A DNA stretch of 64,000 bases from Nonomuraea sp. NEAU-A123 (GCF_018603905.1 NZ_JAHFZZ010000017.1:1-64000); one strand, 5' to 3'; shown: positions 24,646 through 33,843, counted from the first letter of the stretch. The notes: generated by a model not told the origin, from the sequence alone. Translations and numbers: made by a program.

Positions 24646-26008
24646 GCTGCACTCCCACCGGCAGACCCTCGGGGGACAGGCCCGCTGGGATGGCAGTGGC
24701 GGGGAGGCCGGGCATGGTGGCAAGACCGGCCCAGACGAGCTGGTCGAAGTACGGGTACTCGACGCCGTCGATGTTGATCCGGCGTTCCAACGGATTGGGG
24801 TGGTGGTCGTGCGGGAACGCGGGAGTGGGCGTGATCGGACACACCACGGCGTCGAACTCGGCGAAGAGCTGCCGCCAGCCGTGGCGGTGGAGCTCGCGAC
24901 GGCTGTTCGCCTCCATCCAGTCGCGGTGGGTGAACACCATGGCGCGCAGCCGCGCCGCTTCGAGACTCTGGTCGTCTGCGCTCAGTCCGGCGGCGCGGGT
25001 CTGCAACTGCTCGTACGCTTCGACGGGAAAACGGGCAACTGAGCTCGAAATCAGCAAATGCATGTAGACCATCGCGGCTTCGGTCAGATCGGGCAGCAGC
25101 GGACTGTGCCGTTCGACGCGGGCGCCGCCGTCGGCAAGCGCGTCGGCCACCCGGTTCACGCCCGCCCGTACAGCGGCCCCGGACGGAATGAGCGGATGTT
25201 CGTCGAGGACCAAGACCCGGAAGTCGCGGAGCCGTTCGTGGCGCGCGGGCGGCAGCGTCAAGCCGTGCGCCACGCCGAGCGTCAGCGGGTCCGGTCCGGC
25301 CATGACGTCGAGCAGGAGCGTGAGGTCGCGGGCGGTGCGCGCCATCGGGCCGACGACGGCGAGGTCAAGGTCGACCGGCAATGCCGGCGCGGGCGGCGCG
25401 ACCATGCCGCGGGTTGCCGCCAGTCCGAGTGTCGGCTTGTGCGCATAGATGCCGCAGAAATGCGCGGGGGTGCGCAGCGAACCGGCGATGTCGGAACCGA
25501 TGGACAGCGCCCCGAATCCGGACGCCAGGGCCGCCGCTGATCCGCCGGAGGATCCGCCCGCCGTGCGATCGTGATCCCACGGATTGTTGGTGGTGCCGTA
25601 GATCTCGTTGAAGCTCTGGATATCTTGCAGCCCCAAGGGCACATTGGTCTTGCCGAGCACCACCGCGCCTGCGGCCTTGAGCCGCGACACCTGTACCGCG
25701 TCCTCGGCCGGCATGTAGTTCCGGTGTTGCGGCATGCCCCAGTTCGTGGGCAGCCCGGCGATGTTGTAGGACTCTTTGACCGTCACTGGAATGCCGAGCA
25801 GCGGCCGGTCCTCACCGCGGGCGCGCGCCTGGTCGGCGCCGCGTGCGGCGGCTCGTGCGCGGTCGAAGTCCGGCACACAGATCGCGTTGATCGCCTTGTC
25901 GTCCCGCTCGATACGGGCGATCGCTTCGTCGGTCAATTCCGCCGAGGTCACTTCACCGGTACGCAAGGCGGCCGCGAGTTTTTCGGCTGTCTGAAAATTC
26001 CACTCCAT
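24557..26008 (-). CDS. Amidase (amidase-signature family)
   Basis: 483 residues from MEWNFQTAEKLAAALRTGEV. Catalytic Lys in PVTVKESYNIAG, cis-Ser in AGGSSGGSAAALASG and nucleophile Ser in GSDIAGSLRTPAHFCG give the Ser-cisSer-Lys triad; C-terminal MPGLPATAIPAGLSPEGLPV is also typical. Hydrolyses an amide to acid and ammonia; substrate unknown. ATG 26008 is preferred to a frame opening at 26134 because family homology starts there. The end of the gene overlaps the decayed MerR frame on the other strand. Confidence 0.92.
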   Translation of the reverse strand: MEWNFQTAEKLAAALRTGEVTSAELTDEAIARIERDDKAINAICVPDFDRARAAARGADQARARGEDRPLLGIPVTVKESYNIAGLPTNWGMPQHRNYMPAEDAVQVSRLKAAGAVVLGKTNVPLGLQDIQSFNEIYGTTNNPWDHDRTAGGSSGGSAAALASGFGALSIGSDIAGSLRTPAHFCGIYAHKPTLGLAATRGMVAPPAPALPVDLDLAVVGPMARTARDLTLLLDVMAGPDPLTLGVAHGLTLPPARHERLRDFRVLVLDEHPLIPSGAAVRAGVNRVADALADGGARVERHSPLLPDLTEAAMVYMHLLISSSVARFPVEAYEQLQTRAAGLSADDQSLEAARLRAMVFTHRDWMEANSRRELHRHGWRQLFAEFDAVVCPITPTPAFPHDHHPNPLERRINIDGVEYPYFDQLVWAGLATMPGLPATAIPAGLSPEGLPVGVQLIGPMFEDRTPLRLAELLEQKIGGFQVPK

Positions 26009-26550
26009 GAATCCGGGACCGTACCGGCCTCTAAAACAGGCCACAAAATGCCGATTCGCACAACGGGTGCTGGCTTCGATCGTCTTCCCGAGTTCGGCCA
26101 GCGAGGCGTTGTCTGCCGGCTTCTCGTACAGCATCCGGGCAATTCCTTGCAGTCGGTCGTTCCGTGGCTCCGACAGGTGCGGTGTTCGTGTGCTTCGCGG
26201 AGTTCATCGACGAGGGCTCGAAGGAGGCGGGAGCGCGCGGAGCGGCTGTAGTCGGGCGCGGCGTCGTCGTAGTTGTGGGGGCCGGTCAGGGCGAGCAGGA
26301 CCTCGCGGGCGAGGCCGGAGGCCAGGAACACGGCGGGATGCGACTACACCGCGCTTGTCTCGCCGGATGGCCACAGGTGGCGCCCGCCAGAGGGCCACAT
26401 ATGTGACGTCGCACCGGCGATCGGGCGAGGTTGGCGGCGAACGGGCATCGGTTGGCATCCTAGCGGTAGCACGCCACACCTTCACCCGGTGACACTGTCT
26501 CCATGCGGAGTGGTCCTCAGTCGTGCAGAGCGCCCGACCGCACCACATGT
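26009..26550. other. Interval with an unidentified minus-strand fragment
   Basis: On the minus strand, about 26331-26180 reads SGLAREVLLALTGPHNYDDA then LLRALVDELREAHEH, protein-like but without partner frames or a recognised family. It runs into the antisense of nothing known. The remainder to 26550 shows no gene. Confidence 0.3.
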
Positions 26551-26573
26551 CATCGAGGCAGCGTGCCTCGATG
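26551..26573. promoter_or_regulatory. Perfect hairpin upstream of alpha/beta hydrolase gene
   Basis: CATCGAGGCA-GCG-TGCCTCGATG, 10-bp arms and a 3-base loop, ending about 13 bases before the GAGAAGGAG ribosome site of the hydrolase. Could be an operator or a leader stem-loop. Confidence 0.5.
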
Positions 26574-26601
26574 CCGCGGTTTGAGAGAGAAGGAGAAACG
26601 C

Positions 26602-27312
26602 ATGGCGACGTTCGTCCTTGTGCCCGGCGCTTGGAAGGGCTCCTGGTCGTTTGAGGCGGTGGTTCCGCTGCTGGAGCGTGCCGGTCACACCGTTCACGCC
26701 CTGACCCTGACCGGTCTGCGGCCAGACGACGACAACGCGACGATCGCGACCGCCAACCTTGACACGCACGCCGACGACGTATTGCGGCTCCTCGATCGCG
26801 CCCACATCACCAGCGCGACGCTGGTCGGCCATAGCTACGCCGGGATGGTGATCGCCGCCGCCGCCGACCGCGCTGACGGCCGGATCTCACGACTGGTGCA
26901 TCTCGACGCCTACGTACCGCGCGATGGCGAGTCGTGCTGGTCATCAACGAACGAGCACTTCCGGGAAGTGTTCGCTGCCGGCGCTGCGGCCACCGGCTAT
27001 GCCGTCCGACCGCCGGACGGCGGCGATCCCCGCCGCCGTCCCCATCCCCTCGCCTCGTTCTTGCAGACGATCCGGCTCACAGGCGCGCTCGCCCAGGTCC
27101 CCCGTCGGGAGTTCGTCTACTGCTCGGGATGGGAAGACCGGACGCCGTTCGCTGAACTCCGCACCCGGCTCCAAGCCGATCCCGAGTGGCAGGTCCACGA
27201 CCTCCCAACCGGCCACGACGCAATGCATGAGGCCCCGGAGGCGGTCGCTGCACTACTGCTCGGCGAATGCATCGCGGATGCGTCGACGCACAGACGACAG
27301 GTTTGCCATTGA
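26602..27312 (+). CDS. Alpha/beta hydrolase
   Basis: 236 residues. MATFVLVPGAWKGSWSFEAV (oxyanion strand), nucleophile elbow LVGHSYAGMVI, and a C-terminal catalytic His in LPTGHDAMHEAPEAV. This is the short esterase/salicylate-hydrolase-like (MES/HNL) subgroup common in actinomycetes. GAGAAGGAGAAACGC precedes the ATG. Cytosolic; substrate unknown. Confidence 0.9.
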   Translation: MATFVLVPGAWKGSWSFEAVVPLLERAGHTVHALTLTGLRPDDDNATIATANLDTHADDVLRLLDRAHITSATLVGHSYAGMVIAAAADRADGRISRLVHLDAYVPRDGESCWSSTNEHFREVFAAGAAATGYAVRPPDGGDPRRRPHPLASFLQTIRLTGALAQVPRREFVYCSGWEDRTPFAELRTRLQADPEWQVHDLPTGHDAMHEAPEAVAALLLGECIADASTHRRQVCH

Positions 27313-27436
27313 GGGCTGCACAAGCCCAGTTCCATCCGGCCCCGCAATACTCATGCCGTCGTCTGGGGCCACGTACTCCGCGCGCGTGGCCGAGATCGGG
27401 AGGCCGAGTAGGGGTGTAGAGGACCCATCGGGAAGA

Positions 27437-27563
27437 CCTCGACGTGCTTCGCTACCAACGACCGTCCTGACCTGACCACGTTCGCCCGGCTCGATACACT
27501 CGGCCTCGAAGTCACCGGGCAGTGCGCAGTGCTGGCGTGCCGAGTCGTTGAGCCGGACCGGTG
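27437..27563 (+). pseudogene. N-terminal remnant of an ISL3-family transposase
   Basis: One frame reads DLTTFARLDTLGLEVTGQ followed by CAVLACRVVEPDRW. Actinobacterial ISL3 transposases begin this way with a few more residues between the two pieces and a zinc-binding CRRCG after DxW; here the zinc part is gone. Dead fragment between two intact genes. Confidence 0.55.
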
Positions 27564-27564
27564 G

Positions 27565-28125
27565 TCAGAGCCCTACCGCTCCATCGATCTGTTCCCGAAG
27601 CAGGTCCGCGTGGCCGTTGTGCCGCGCGTACTCCTCCACCATGTGCATCAGCACCCAGCGTAGTGACACGGGTCCTTCTCCGGGTTCATGCCCGGTGAGT
27701 TCGAGGTCGGGGGCGGCGTCGACGAAACGATCCGCGAATGCGATCTCCGCTTGCCACGTTCGCCATGCCTGGGCAACCATCTGCGCGTCCGCGCTTGCCA
27801 CATCGAATGCGCCGTCGGGGGCGGTTGGAGAGGAGAACAGGGGTGGGAGTTCCTGTCCAGCCATCACCCGACGGAACCAGAAGCGTTCGGACTCGGCCGC
27901 GTGTCGCACGAGGCCCAGGAGCGACAGCGCCGATCGACCTACCGCCCGCTCGGCGAGCTGCTTCGGCTCCAGGCCGGCGCACTTGTGTTCCAGGGTTTGC
28001 CGATGCCAGCGCAGGAATGCCACCAACGTCGTACGCTCATCCGCTTGTGATGGCCGCTTGGCGCGGGAATCGCCGCCACTCTGGACGAACAAAGGGCTCG
28101 ACATCCCGTCATCATTCACCATCAC
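27565..28125 (-). CDS. DinB-like DUF664 protein
   Basis: 186 residues. TTLVAFLRWHRQTLEHKCAG, SLLGLVRHAAESERFWFRRV and a C-terminal HMVEEYARHNGHADLLREQI place the metal-binding histidines of the DinB_2/DUF664 four-helix fold. Related proteins are mycothiol-dependent transferases or detoxifying enzymes; the reaction here is unknown. Single gene; start at 28125, with in-frame ATG 28104 possible. Confidence 0.88.
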   Translation of the reverse strand: MMVNDDGMSSPLFVQSGGDSRAKRPSQADERTTLVAFLRWHRQTLEHKCAGLEPKQLAERAVGRSALSLLGLVRHAAESERFWFRRVMAGQELPPLFSSPTAPDGAFDVASADAQMVAQAWRTWQAEIAFADRFVDAAPDLELTGHEPGEGPVSLRWVLMHMVEEYARHNGHADLLREQIDGAVGL

Positions 28126-28159
28126 GCCGCTCGCCGCAGGTCAAGGTCAGGACAGCGCA

Positions 28160-28218
28160 GGCCAGACTGCGATGGCCTCGCTGTACGGGAAGATGCTCGA
28201 CCACGCTGCTGAGGAGCC
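28160..28218 (+). repeat. Dispersed repeat, copy 2 (partner at 13733-13790)
   Basis: This copy keeps an open frame (MASLYGKMLDHAAEEPLYDS then LVKKG) that soon runs antisense into the VOC gene, so it is probably the 5' relic of a gene present more than once in the genome. See copy 1. Confidence 0.6.
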
Positions 28219-28250
28219 GTTGTACGACTCGCTGGTGAAGAAGGGCTGCG

Positions 28251-29000
28251 TCAGCCCTTGCCGAGGACGCAGAACTCGTTGCCTTCGGGGTCGGTGAGGA
28301 CTGTCCATGACACATTGCCTTGGCCGACGTCGGCGTTGGTGGCGCCCAGGGCCCGCAGTCGGGTCACCTCCGTCTCCTTGTCGTCAATGGGGTACGGCAG
28401 CAGGTCGAGATGGACGCGGTTCCGCACGGTTGTCACGTCGGATGTGCGGCGGAGCTCCAGATATGGCCCGACGCCGTCGGCGGAGCGCAGCAGCGCGTGA
28501 TCGTCGGTCACCTCGTGCGGGGTCAAGTCCACCGCCTCGCCCCAGAACCGGGCCATGGACCGCGGGTCCGTGCAGTCGACGACCACGGCGGCGATCGGCC
28601 CGGTGTCCTGGTGGGTCTCCCGAGGCTCCCGTACGCAGAACTCGTTGCCTTCTGGGTCGGCCAGGACCGTCCACGGGACGTCGCCCTGGCCCACGTCGGC
28701 GGGTGTAGCGCCGAGATCTTTCAGGCGCGCGACCAACTCGGCGTGATGGGCCGCAGAGGTGGTGGCGAGTTCGAGGTGCGCGCGGTACTTCACTGTTTCG
28801 GGGTTCGGGACGGTCACGACATCGATGTAGAAGCCGGCGGGGTCTGGCCAGGCGAAGCCCTCGGGTTCGAGGTTGGTCACGCCGGGTCCCTCGCTGGAAA
28901 CATTCCAACCGAGCGCCTCCGCCCAGAAACGGCCGAGCGCCGCGTCATCCCGAGCCTTGAAGTTCACCTGAACAAATCTCAATGCCACGCCGCCGATCAT
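28251..29000 (-). CDS. Two-domain VOC (glyoxalase/bleomycin-resistance-like) protein
   Basis: 249 residues made of two homologous halves: ALRFVQVNFKARDDAALGRF ... PWTVLADPEGNEFCVREPRE, then AAVVVDCTDPRSMARFWGEA ... SWTVLTDPEGNEFCVLGKG. DPEGNEFCV closes each domain, as in Glyoxalase_6 proteins. Probably binds or modifies a small molecule; catalytic function is not assured since metal ligands vary. GTG at 28988 (ALRF) is an alternative start. Confidence 0.9.
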   Translation of the reverse strand: MIGGVALRFVQVNFKARDDAALGRFWAEALGWNVSSEGPGVTNLEPEGFAWPDPAGFYIDVVTVPNPETVKYRAHLELATTSAAHHAELVARLKDLGATPADVGQGDVPWTVLADPEGNEFCVREPRETHQDTGPIAAVVVDCTDPRSMARFWGEAVDLTPHEVTDDHALLRSADGVGPYLELRRTSDVTTVRNRVHLDLLPYPIDDKETEVTRLRALGATNADVGQGNVSWTVLTDPEGNEFCVLGKG

Positions 29001-29385
29001 ATGCCCAGGCAGATGAGGCCATTTCCGTATTCAGACGCTCAAGGCGGGTTCGTTGCCTAGCTAGGTGAGAGGTGGCCAGTCCCCGTCTCGGAGGTGCCGT
29101 AAGCGGTCCCAGCCGATCCTGGTGGGCCGAGTGCGCAGTAACTTCCGCGTGTTCCTCGATGGATGCAGACGGTTGAGGACGCCGATTCCTACTCGGGCCT
29201 TACCCTCGCAGCCATGTTCTCGAAAGCCCTCGGGTGGAGGGCTTCCGAGAACATGGTGCTCTCGAAAGCTGCCGGCCTGCGGAGATGGCTGGCAGCGGGA
29301 ATTCTGGCCGGATACGACACGACCTTGGCCTGCAACGCTGTGGTCGCGCTCGTCCTTCATGGCGAGCCTGGTAGGGAAACCTCGA
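29001..29385. other. Intergenic interval containing a long hairpin
   Basis: No gene recognised. It holds a 43-bp hairpin at 29213-29255 (arms CATGTTCTCGAAAGCCCTC and its complement with one mismatch, 5-base loop GGGTG). The sequence CTCGAAAG recurs just after it. Could be a terminator or the relic of a miniature element. Confidence 0.5.
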
Positions 29386-30003
29386 TCAGGAAGCGAATCC
29401 GAAGGCCGCAGGAGACTCAGGCAGATTCCATTGCTGGTCGGGGTGGAAGTGGCAGTCCCAGATCACGAGCGGGGTGCCGTTGGCGGTGCTGCCGTTGTTG
29501 GCCAGGCCGACGCACTTGGCGGTGCTGGCGGCGAAGCTGCGGATGGAGTAGGTGTTGGCGCCCAGGGCCGCGAACCTCCATTGCTGGTCGGGGTGGAGGT
29601 GACAGTCCCAGATCACGAGCGGGGTGCCGTTGGCGGTGCTGCCGTTGTTGGCCAGACCGACACACTTGCCGCTGCCGGCGAGTGTGCGGATGGAGCGGTC
29701 GTTGTTGCCTTGCCAGATCTGGTCGGGGTGGAAGTGGCAGTCCCAGATCACCAGCGGGGTGCCGTTGGCGGTGCTGCCGCGGTTCGCCAGACCGACACAC
29801 TTGCCGCTGCCGGCCTTGCTGCGCAAAACGGTCGAGGGAAGAGAGTTCGCCTGGGCGGCGGCCGGGAACCCGAGGAGCGGAGCGGCGACGACCGGTTTCC
29901 CTGCGGAGCCGGTTTCCGCTGTTGCTCCTGGGGTGGCGAAGACGCCACTAACGATGACGGCAGAGGTTCCCAGCGTCATTGCCAGCCGCGCTGACTTCTT
30001 CAT
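29386..30003 (-). CDS. Secreted ricin-type beta-trefoil lectin
   Basis: 205 residues. Signal peptide MKKSARLAMTLGTSAVIVSG ... ATAET, a Pro/Ala spacer, and three near-identical repeats of GKCVGLANxGSTANGTPLVI then WDCHxHPDQxW (QIW, QQW, QQW), the alpha, beta and gamma lobes of a RICIN carbohydrate-binding trefoil. The three repeats are almost the same in DNA, so the domain arose or was homogenised recently. GGAGGT lies just before ATG 30003. No catalytic domain: a stand-alone lectin. Confidence 0.9.
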   Translation of the reverse strand: MKKSARLAMTLGTSAVIVSGVFATPGATAETGSAGKPVVAAPLLGFPAAAQANSLPSTVLRSKAGSGKCVGLANRGSTANGTPLVIWDCHFHPDQIWQGNNDRSIRTLAGSGKCVGLANNGSTANGTPLVIWDCHLHPDQQWRFAALGANTYSIRSFAASTAKCVGLANNGSTANGTPLVIWDCHFHPDQQWNLPESPAAFGFAS

Positions 30004-30192
30004 GTCTACCTCCATGAAAGAGTTGGATTGGATTTCTCCAACCGTGCATCGCAGTGGCTTGCGCAAAGAATCCTCAGATTTAGGGGTTGCGATGGCGTGG
30101 ATTCGCCAGATTAGGGTTTTTGGGGAAAAGTCGGGGAAGGTGGCTCCCACCGCTGGCCGGGTCTGCGGTCTGTCCGGGTGGTGCGGACCCGG

Positions 30193-30315
30193 CGGTACGC
30201 GCAGATGAAGAGCTGGCGCATCCTTCGAAAGCTACGCTCCAGCCCTTCCAAGGCCGGCCACCTCTGCAAGGCCATCGCCGTCCTTCAAAACCACCGAGTT
30301 ACCCAGGCCGCCTGA
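30193..30315 (+). pseudogene. C-terminal remnant of an IS5-like transposase
   Basis: RYAQMKSWRILRKLRSSPSK then AGHLCKAIAVLQNHRVTQAA and TGA resemble the tail of IS5/IS4-type DDE transposases (E.MKSWRILRKLR...). Only about 40 codons remain. Confidence 0.55.
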
Positions 30316-30327
30316 GGACGGAACGGC

Positions 30328-30693
30328 TCACTGGTGCGCGTCGTCCCGGAACTCATACCAAGGCCCCCTCACGTGCCGGACATCGCTTGGGCGGCTCGCG
30401 GGGCTCCAGACATAGCCGTAGCCGTCCCCTCCCCAGCCCTTGCCTCGGTAGAAGTAGACCTGTTCGTTCTCCCGACGGACGAACTCGAACGAGAGGCTTC
30501 CGATGTTTTGATCCCTGAGTTCGACGCCTTCCCCCAATGCGCGGGCGACCGTCTCCATATTCCCTGACGAGTGGATGAAGCGCAGATCCTCAGCCCAGAT
30601 AAGAGCCACGATAAGGATGGCAGTCAGGAGAACCGCACCCAAGTACGCAGCTCTGCGTAACGCAGGCCTTTCCACGCGCCTCGTCTCGATCAT
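30328..30693 (-). CDS. Single-pass membrane protein, unknown function
   Basis: 121 residues from MIETRRVERPALRR. One TM helix (AAYLGAVLLTAILIVALIW) near residues 14-32, then an extracytoplasmic domain of about 85 residues ending YVWSPASRPSDVRHVRGPWY. No family recognised; type II anchor topology by the positive-inside rule. In-frame ATG at 30741 is possible but lacks support. Confidence 0.65.
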   Translation of the reverse strand: MIETRRVERPALRRAAYLGAVLLTAILIVALIWAEDLRFIHSSGNMETVARALGEGVELRDQNIGSLSFEFVRRENEQVYFYRGKGWGGDGYGYVWSPASRPSDVRHVRGPWYEFRDDAHQ

Positions 30694-30821
30694 GTGGTCA
30701 TCTTCACATGTGCTGGGGCTTGAGCGGGCTAAGGGGTTCATCAGGTCGTGGGCATTACCGGGTACGCCGGCTGCGAACTCCGCCGTGATGCTTCGATTCG
30801 GCTCATACGATCCGGAGCGTG

Positions 30822-31670
30822 ATGAGGATTGATGGTTTGGCCTATGACGAGGTGGGTGAGGGTCCTGCGGTGGTGCTCATCCACGCGGGGATCGCCGATC
30901 GACGCATGTGGAGACACCAGCGCGACGCGCTGTCCGGCCGTTACCGGGTGATCGGTTACGACTGGCGCGGGTATGGCGAGTCGGCCGATCCGGCAGACGA
31001 ACTCGTACACCATGAAGATTTGCTGCGCCTGATGGACGGACTCGGCGTGGAACGGGCGGTGCTGGTGGGTGATTCGATGGGTGGCTCGCACGCAGTGGAG
31101 GCGGCGTTGACGGCGCCGCATCGAGTGGCCGGGCTCGTGCTGATCTCCTCTGGGCTGTCGGGCCACCTATGGCCCGATGACATGATCGCCCAAGCGCGGG
31201 AGCGGGTGCACAGCACCGTCCCTGCCGACCGGCTGGCCCGTTATCGGAGCGGGACGGCAGAGGTCGTCTCCGCCGATCTCGATGCCTTCTCCCGGGCCCA
31301 TGCGCTATGGCAGGTGGCCGGCCCCGACCGCGGTATGGACGATCTCGATCCGGAGGTATGGGAGTTGGCGTTCGCCATGATGCGCCGGGTGTTCGAGCGT
31401 TCCTGGAATCGCCGGCCCGTAGCCGAGCGGCACCTGTCGGCCAAGGATCGGCTGCACGAGATCACTTCGCCCACTCTGGTCATCAACGGACTGTCGGATG
31501 TGCCGGGTATCCAGGCGGTGTCGGATCTGCTGACCGAGAAGATCAAGGGAGCCCGGCGGCTCGATCTGCCGGCAACGGGACATCTGCCGCCATTGGAGCG
31601 GCCTCAGGAGGTCAATGCCGCGCTGAGCAGCTTCCTGGACGATCTGAGCTGGCGAATCTCGCCGGCCTGA
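30822..31670 (+). CDS. Alpha/beta hydrolase
   Basis: 282 residues. AVVLIHAGIADRRMWRHQRD (oxyanion region), GYDWRGYGES, nucleophile elbow LVGDSMGGSHAVEAA, acid-strand LVINGLSDVPG and C-terminal TGHLPPLERPQEV. Typical of esterase/lactonase-like hydrolases. ATG 30822 follows GGAG by five bases; a GTG one codon earlier is possible. Substrate unknown, stands alone. Confidence 0.9.
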   Translation: MRIDGLAYDEVGEGPAVVLIHAGIADRRMWRHQRDALSGRYRVIGYDWRGYGESADPADELVHHEDLLRLMDGLGVERAVLVGDSMGGSHAVEAALTAPHRVAGLVLISSGLSGHLWPDDMIAQARERVHSTVPADRLARYRSGTAEVVSADLDAFSRAHALWQVAGPDRGMDDLDPEVWELAFAMMRRVFERSWNRRPVAERHLSAKDRLHEITSPTLVINGLSDVPGIQAVSDLLTEKIKGARRLDLPATGHLPPLERPQEVNAALSSFLDDLSWRISPA

Positions 31671-31833
31671 TGTGGGTCATGGACGAACCCGACACCTTCG
31701 TCTTGTCCGGCACGATCAGATTCCACCGCTACGCCTGACAGCTCCTGAGCCGCTCAAACCTCGATGACATACGCACAAGATTCGCCGTCACCGGACATTG
31801 ATCACCTTGAGAGATCCCGCCCGTGGAGCGAAC

Positions 31834-33140
31834 TCAGCCCGCCGTCAAGGTCTGGGCGGGTCCGCCGATGTGCTGCCAGGTGCCGGAGTCAGCGGACCAG
31901 CGCAGGATCCGCGAGCGGTCCTCGGTCAGCACGAACACCGCCTCCCGGCCGACCGCCACCTCCGCGCCGGCCGGGCCGATGTCCTGCCAGCTCTGGTCCG
32001 CGCGGCCGTTCGTCGAGTCAGTTAGGACGCGCAGGCGTGCGCGCGAGGGGTCGGTGGAGAAGAGGCCGGCGGGGCCTCCGTACAGCTCTGCCGCCGGACC
32101 TGCCGCGTACGTCCAGGGCGGCCAGGGTGCCGACGGATCGTCCGAGAGCCAACGGTTGACCAGAGCGCGTTCCGGGGTCAGGCCGTACAGGTGACGGTCG
32201 GTCAGAGCGAACGAGGCCCCTGCCGTGCCGACGCGGTCCCAGGCAAAGGGGCGGCCCGCATACCGGAAGATCCACCCCGCCTCCGGATTCGTCGCGAAGA
32301 GTCCGGGCTCGCCGCCGTACAACCGCACTGCTGGGCCGCCGATCGTGGTCCATGACGTGCCGTGCCCGTCCCACACGGTGACGGACTGGCGGTCGGCGGC
32401 CAGCCGGAAGACGTGTGCGCCGCTGACCGCGAAGTCGCTGCCGGGCTCACTGATCAGCGTCCAGCGGCCGGGTCGGCCCTCATACCGGTAGAGGCGGTCG
32501 TCCGTGCCGGTCGCGAACAGACCGGCGGGTCCGGAGTGCAGGCGCTTGGCTCCGTCGCCGATTCTGGTCCAGCCTGCTGCGTCCGTGCCATCCCAGCGGA
32601 AGACGCCATCACCGCCCGGCCCTACGGCGAACACGGCGTCCCCACCTGGAGAACCCCGTCCGAGCAGCAGGGCGAGCACCGTGAGAACCGCGATCGCGGT
32701 GCCGCCACCGACGAGGAACAGGGGGCGTGGACGGCGGCGTCTCGCAGGCGCTCGAGGCTCTCGGCCGGTGCCATGACCGCCGCCGTCGGTGTGGACGTCG
32801 GCGGAGGCAGCGGCGGCGGAGCCACCGGGATGGGTTCCCGGTGTGCTGCTTCGAGGGCCGCCGCGTACAGCCGGGTGGCGGTCTCCATGTGACCGTGGCG
32901 GGTGCGTTCGTCCGGTGCGTGGTCCTGGACCAGTCGTGTCAGCAGCTCCAATGGGATGATCTTCAGGCCTGAGCGGTACTCGCTCCAGAGCGTTTTGCCC
33001 ACGTGATACCGCGCGGCGAGCTCGCGGACGGTCATTCCGGCGGTGAGCGTCAGCAGGAACTCCGCCAGTGCGTTCGCCTGCTGTGTGCTGCCACGAGGGC
33101 CGCCCTGGGGCCTGCCCACTTTGCGGTTCATCGCGGCCAT
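31834..33140 (-). pseudogene. HTH-TM-beta-propeller membrane protein, broken by a frameshift
   Basis: The 5' frame encodes MNRKVGRPQGGPRGSTQQAN, FLLTLTAGMTVRELAARYHV then GKTLWSEYRSGLKIIPLELL, an HTH-like N-terminus, and a Pro-rich linker. After the C5 run (GGGGG on the plus strand, 32721-32725) the coding text continues in another frame with a TM segment (PLFLVGGGTAIAVLTVLALL) and five or so tectonin-like units (GPAGLFATGTDDRLYRYEG, GGEPGLFATNPEAGWIFRYA). One extra C restores AVHAPLFLVGGG. GGAGGGAGCG precedes ATG 33140. The family is a cytoplasmic HTH tethered to an outside propeller; a sensory role is inferred. Could be a sequencing error or a phase-variable tract. Confidence 0.7.
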
Positions 33141-33176
33141 CGCTCCCTCCGCCGGTGATCAAGTCAACAGGCCGGA

Positions 33177-33240
33177 TTGTCCGCGGACAACTCATTGTCC
33201 GGATTTGATCAGGGATTCACGTCGGCCGCTTCCGGACAAT
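33177..33240. promoter_or_regulatory. TTGTCCG-motif cluster between divergent genes
   Basis: TTGTCCGCGGACAA (33177-33190) is a perfect 14-bp palindrome. ATTGTCCGGA (33194-33203) and TCCGGACAAT (33231-33240) form a perfect 10-bp inverted repeat 27 bp apart. Four half-sites of the same motif lie between the HTH gene and the SapA-like gene, so they probably form an operator region for the HTH protein. Confidence 0.6.
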
Positions 33241-33345
33241 CGGCGGACCCGTCAGCCTCGAAAACGCCGGATGGTAACCATCCGCGCAGCCCTGCCGCCC
33301 CCAAGTTCCGCCAGATCACGGGTATCTGGCGCGGGAGGAGATTTC

Positions 33346-33843
33346 GTGACCAGAAACGCTTTCACGCGACTCGCCGCAGCGACCCTGCTCGCCACCGCCA
33401 CCGCCGGGTTAGCGGCACCCGCCGACGCCGCAGGCGGGTACACCCCCGAGCAAGTATGTGGCAGCGGTTTCAACACGGTGGCGCTGGGCCGCATGCCGGT
33501 CACCGACCAGACGAACACCCTTCGTGGCCATGCTTACCTGCTCTACAGCCCGTACACGGGAGAGCACTGCGTCGTCACCATCAAGTCGGATTTCGTGGGC
33601 ACACCCACCATGACCACGGCGACCCTCCTCGTGCAGAGCGTCGCCTTCACCGGCCCGCGCAAAGAAGAGGACCTGGGAAACTTCAAGTACTACGCGGGTC
33701 CGGTGAAGGTGAACGCCAGAGGCAGATGCGTCTCCTTCAAGGGAATGATCAGCTCTCCCGGATCCGGCTTCCGGGCCTGGGGCGGTTGGAGCGGCTACGG
33801 CGACTGCGACAGGCAAGCTTCCCGCCAACGAGGCCTCCGCTGA
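33346..33843 (+). CDS. SapA-like secreted protein (second paralog)
   Basis: 165 residues from a GTG preceded by GGGAGGAG. Signal peptide (TRNAFTRLAAATLLATATAG ... PADAAGG), then YTPEQVCGSGFNTVALGRMP, YTGEHCVVTIKSDFVG, NFKYYAGPVKVNARGRCVSF and GGWSGYGDC: the SapA pattern shared with 23561-23980 (NFKYYAGPV/YFKYYAGPV). A 12-residue basic extension follows the last Cys (DRQASRQRGLR). Divergent from the HTH-propeller gene. Confidence 0.8.
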   Translation: MTRNAFTRLAAATLLATATAGLAAPADAAGGYTPEQVCGSGFNTVALGRMPVTDQTNTLRGHAYLLYSPYTGEHCVVTIKSDFVGTPTMTTATLLVQSVAFTGPRKEEDLGNFKYYAGPVKVNARGRCVSFKGMISSPGSGFRAWGGWSGYGDCDRQASRQRGLR

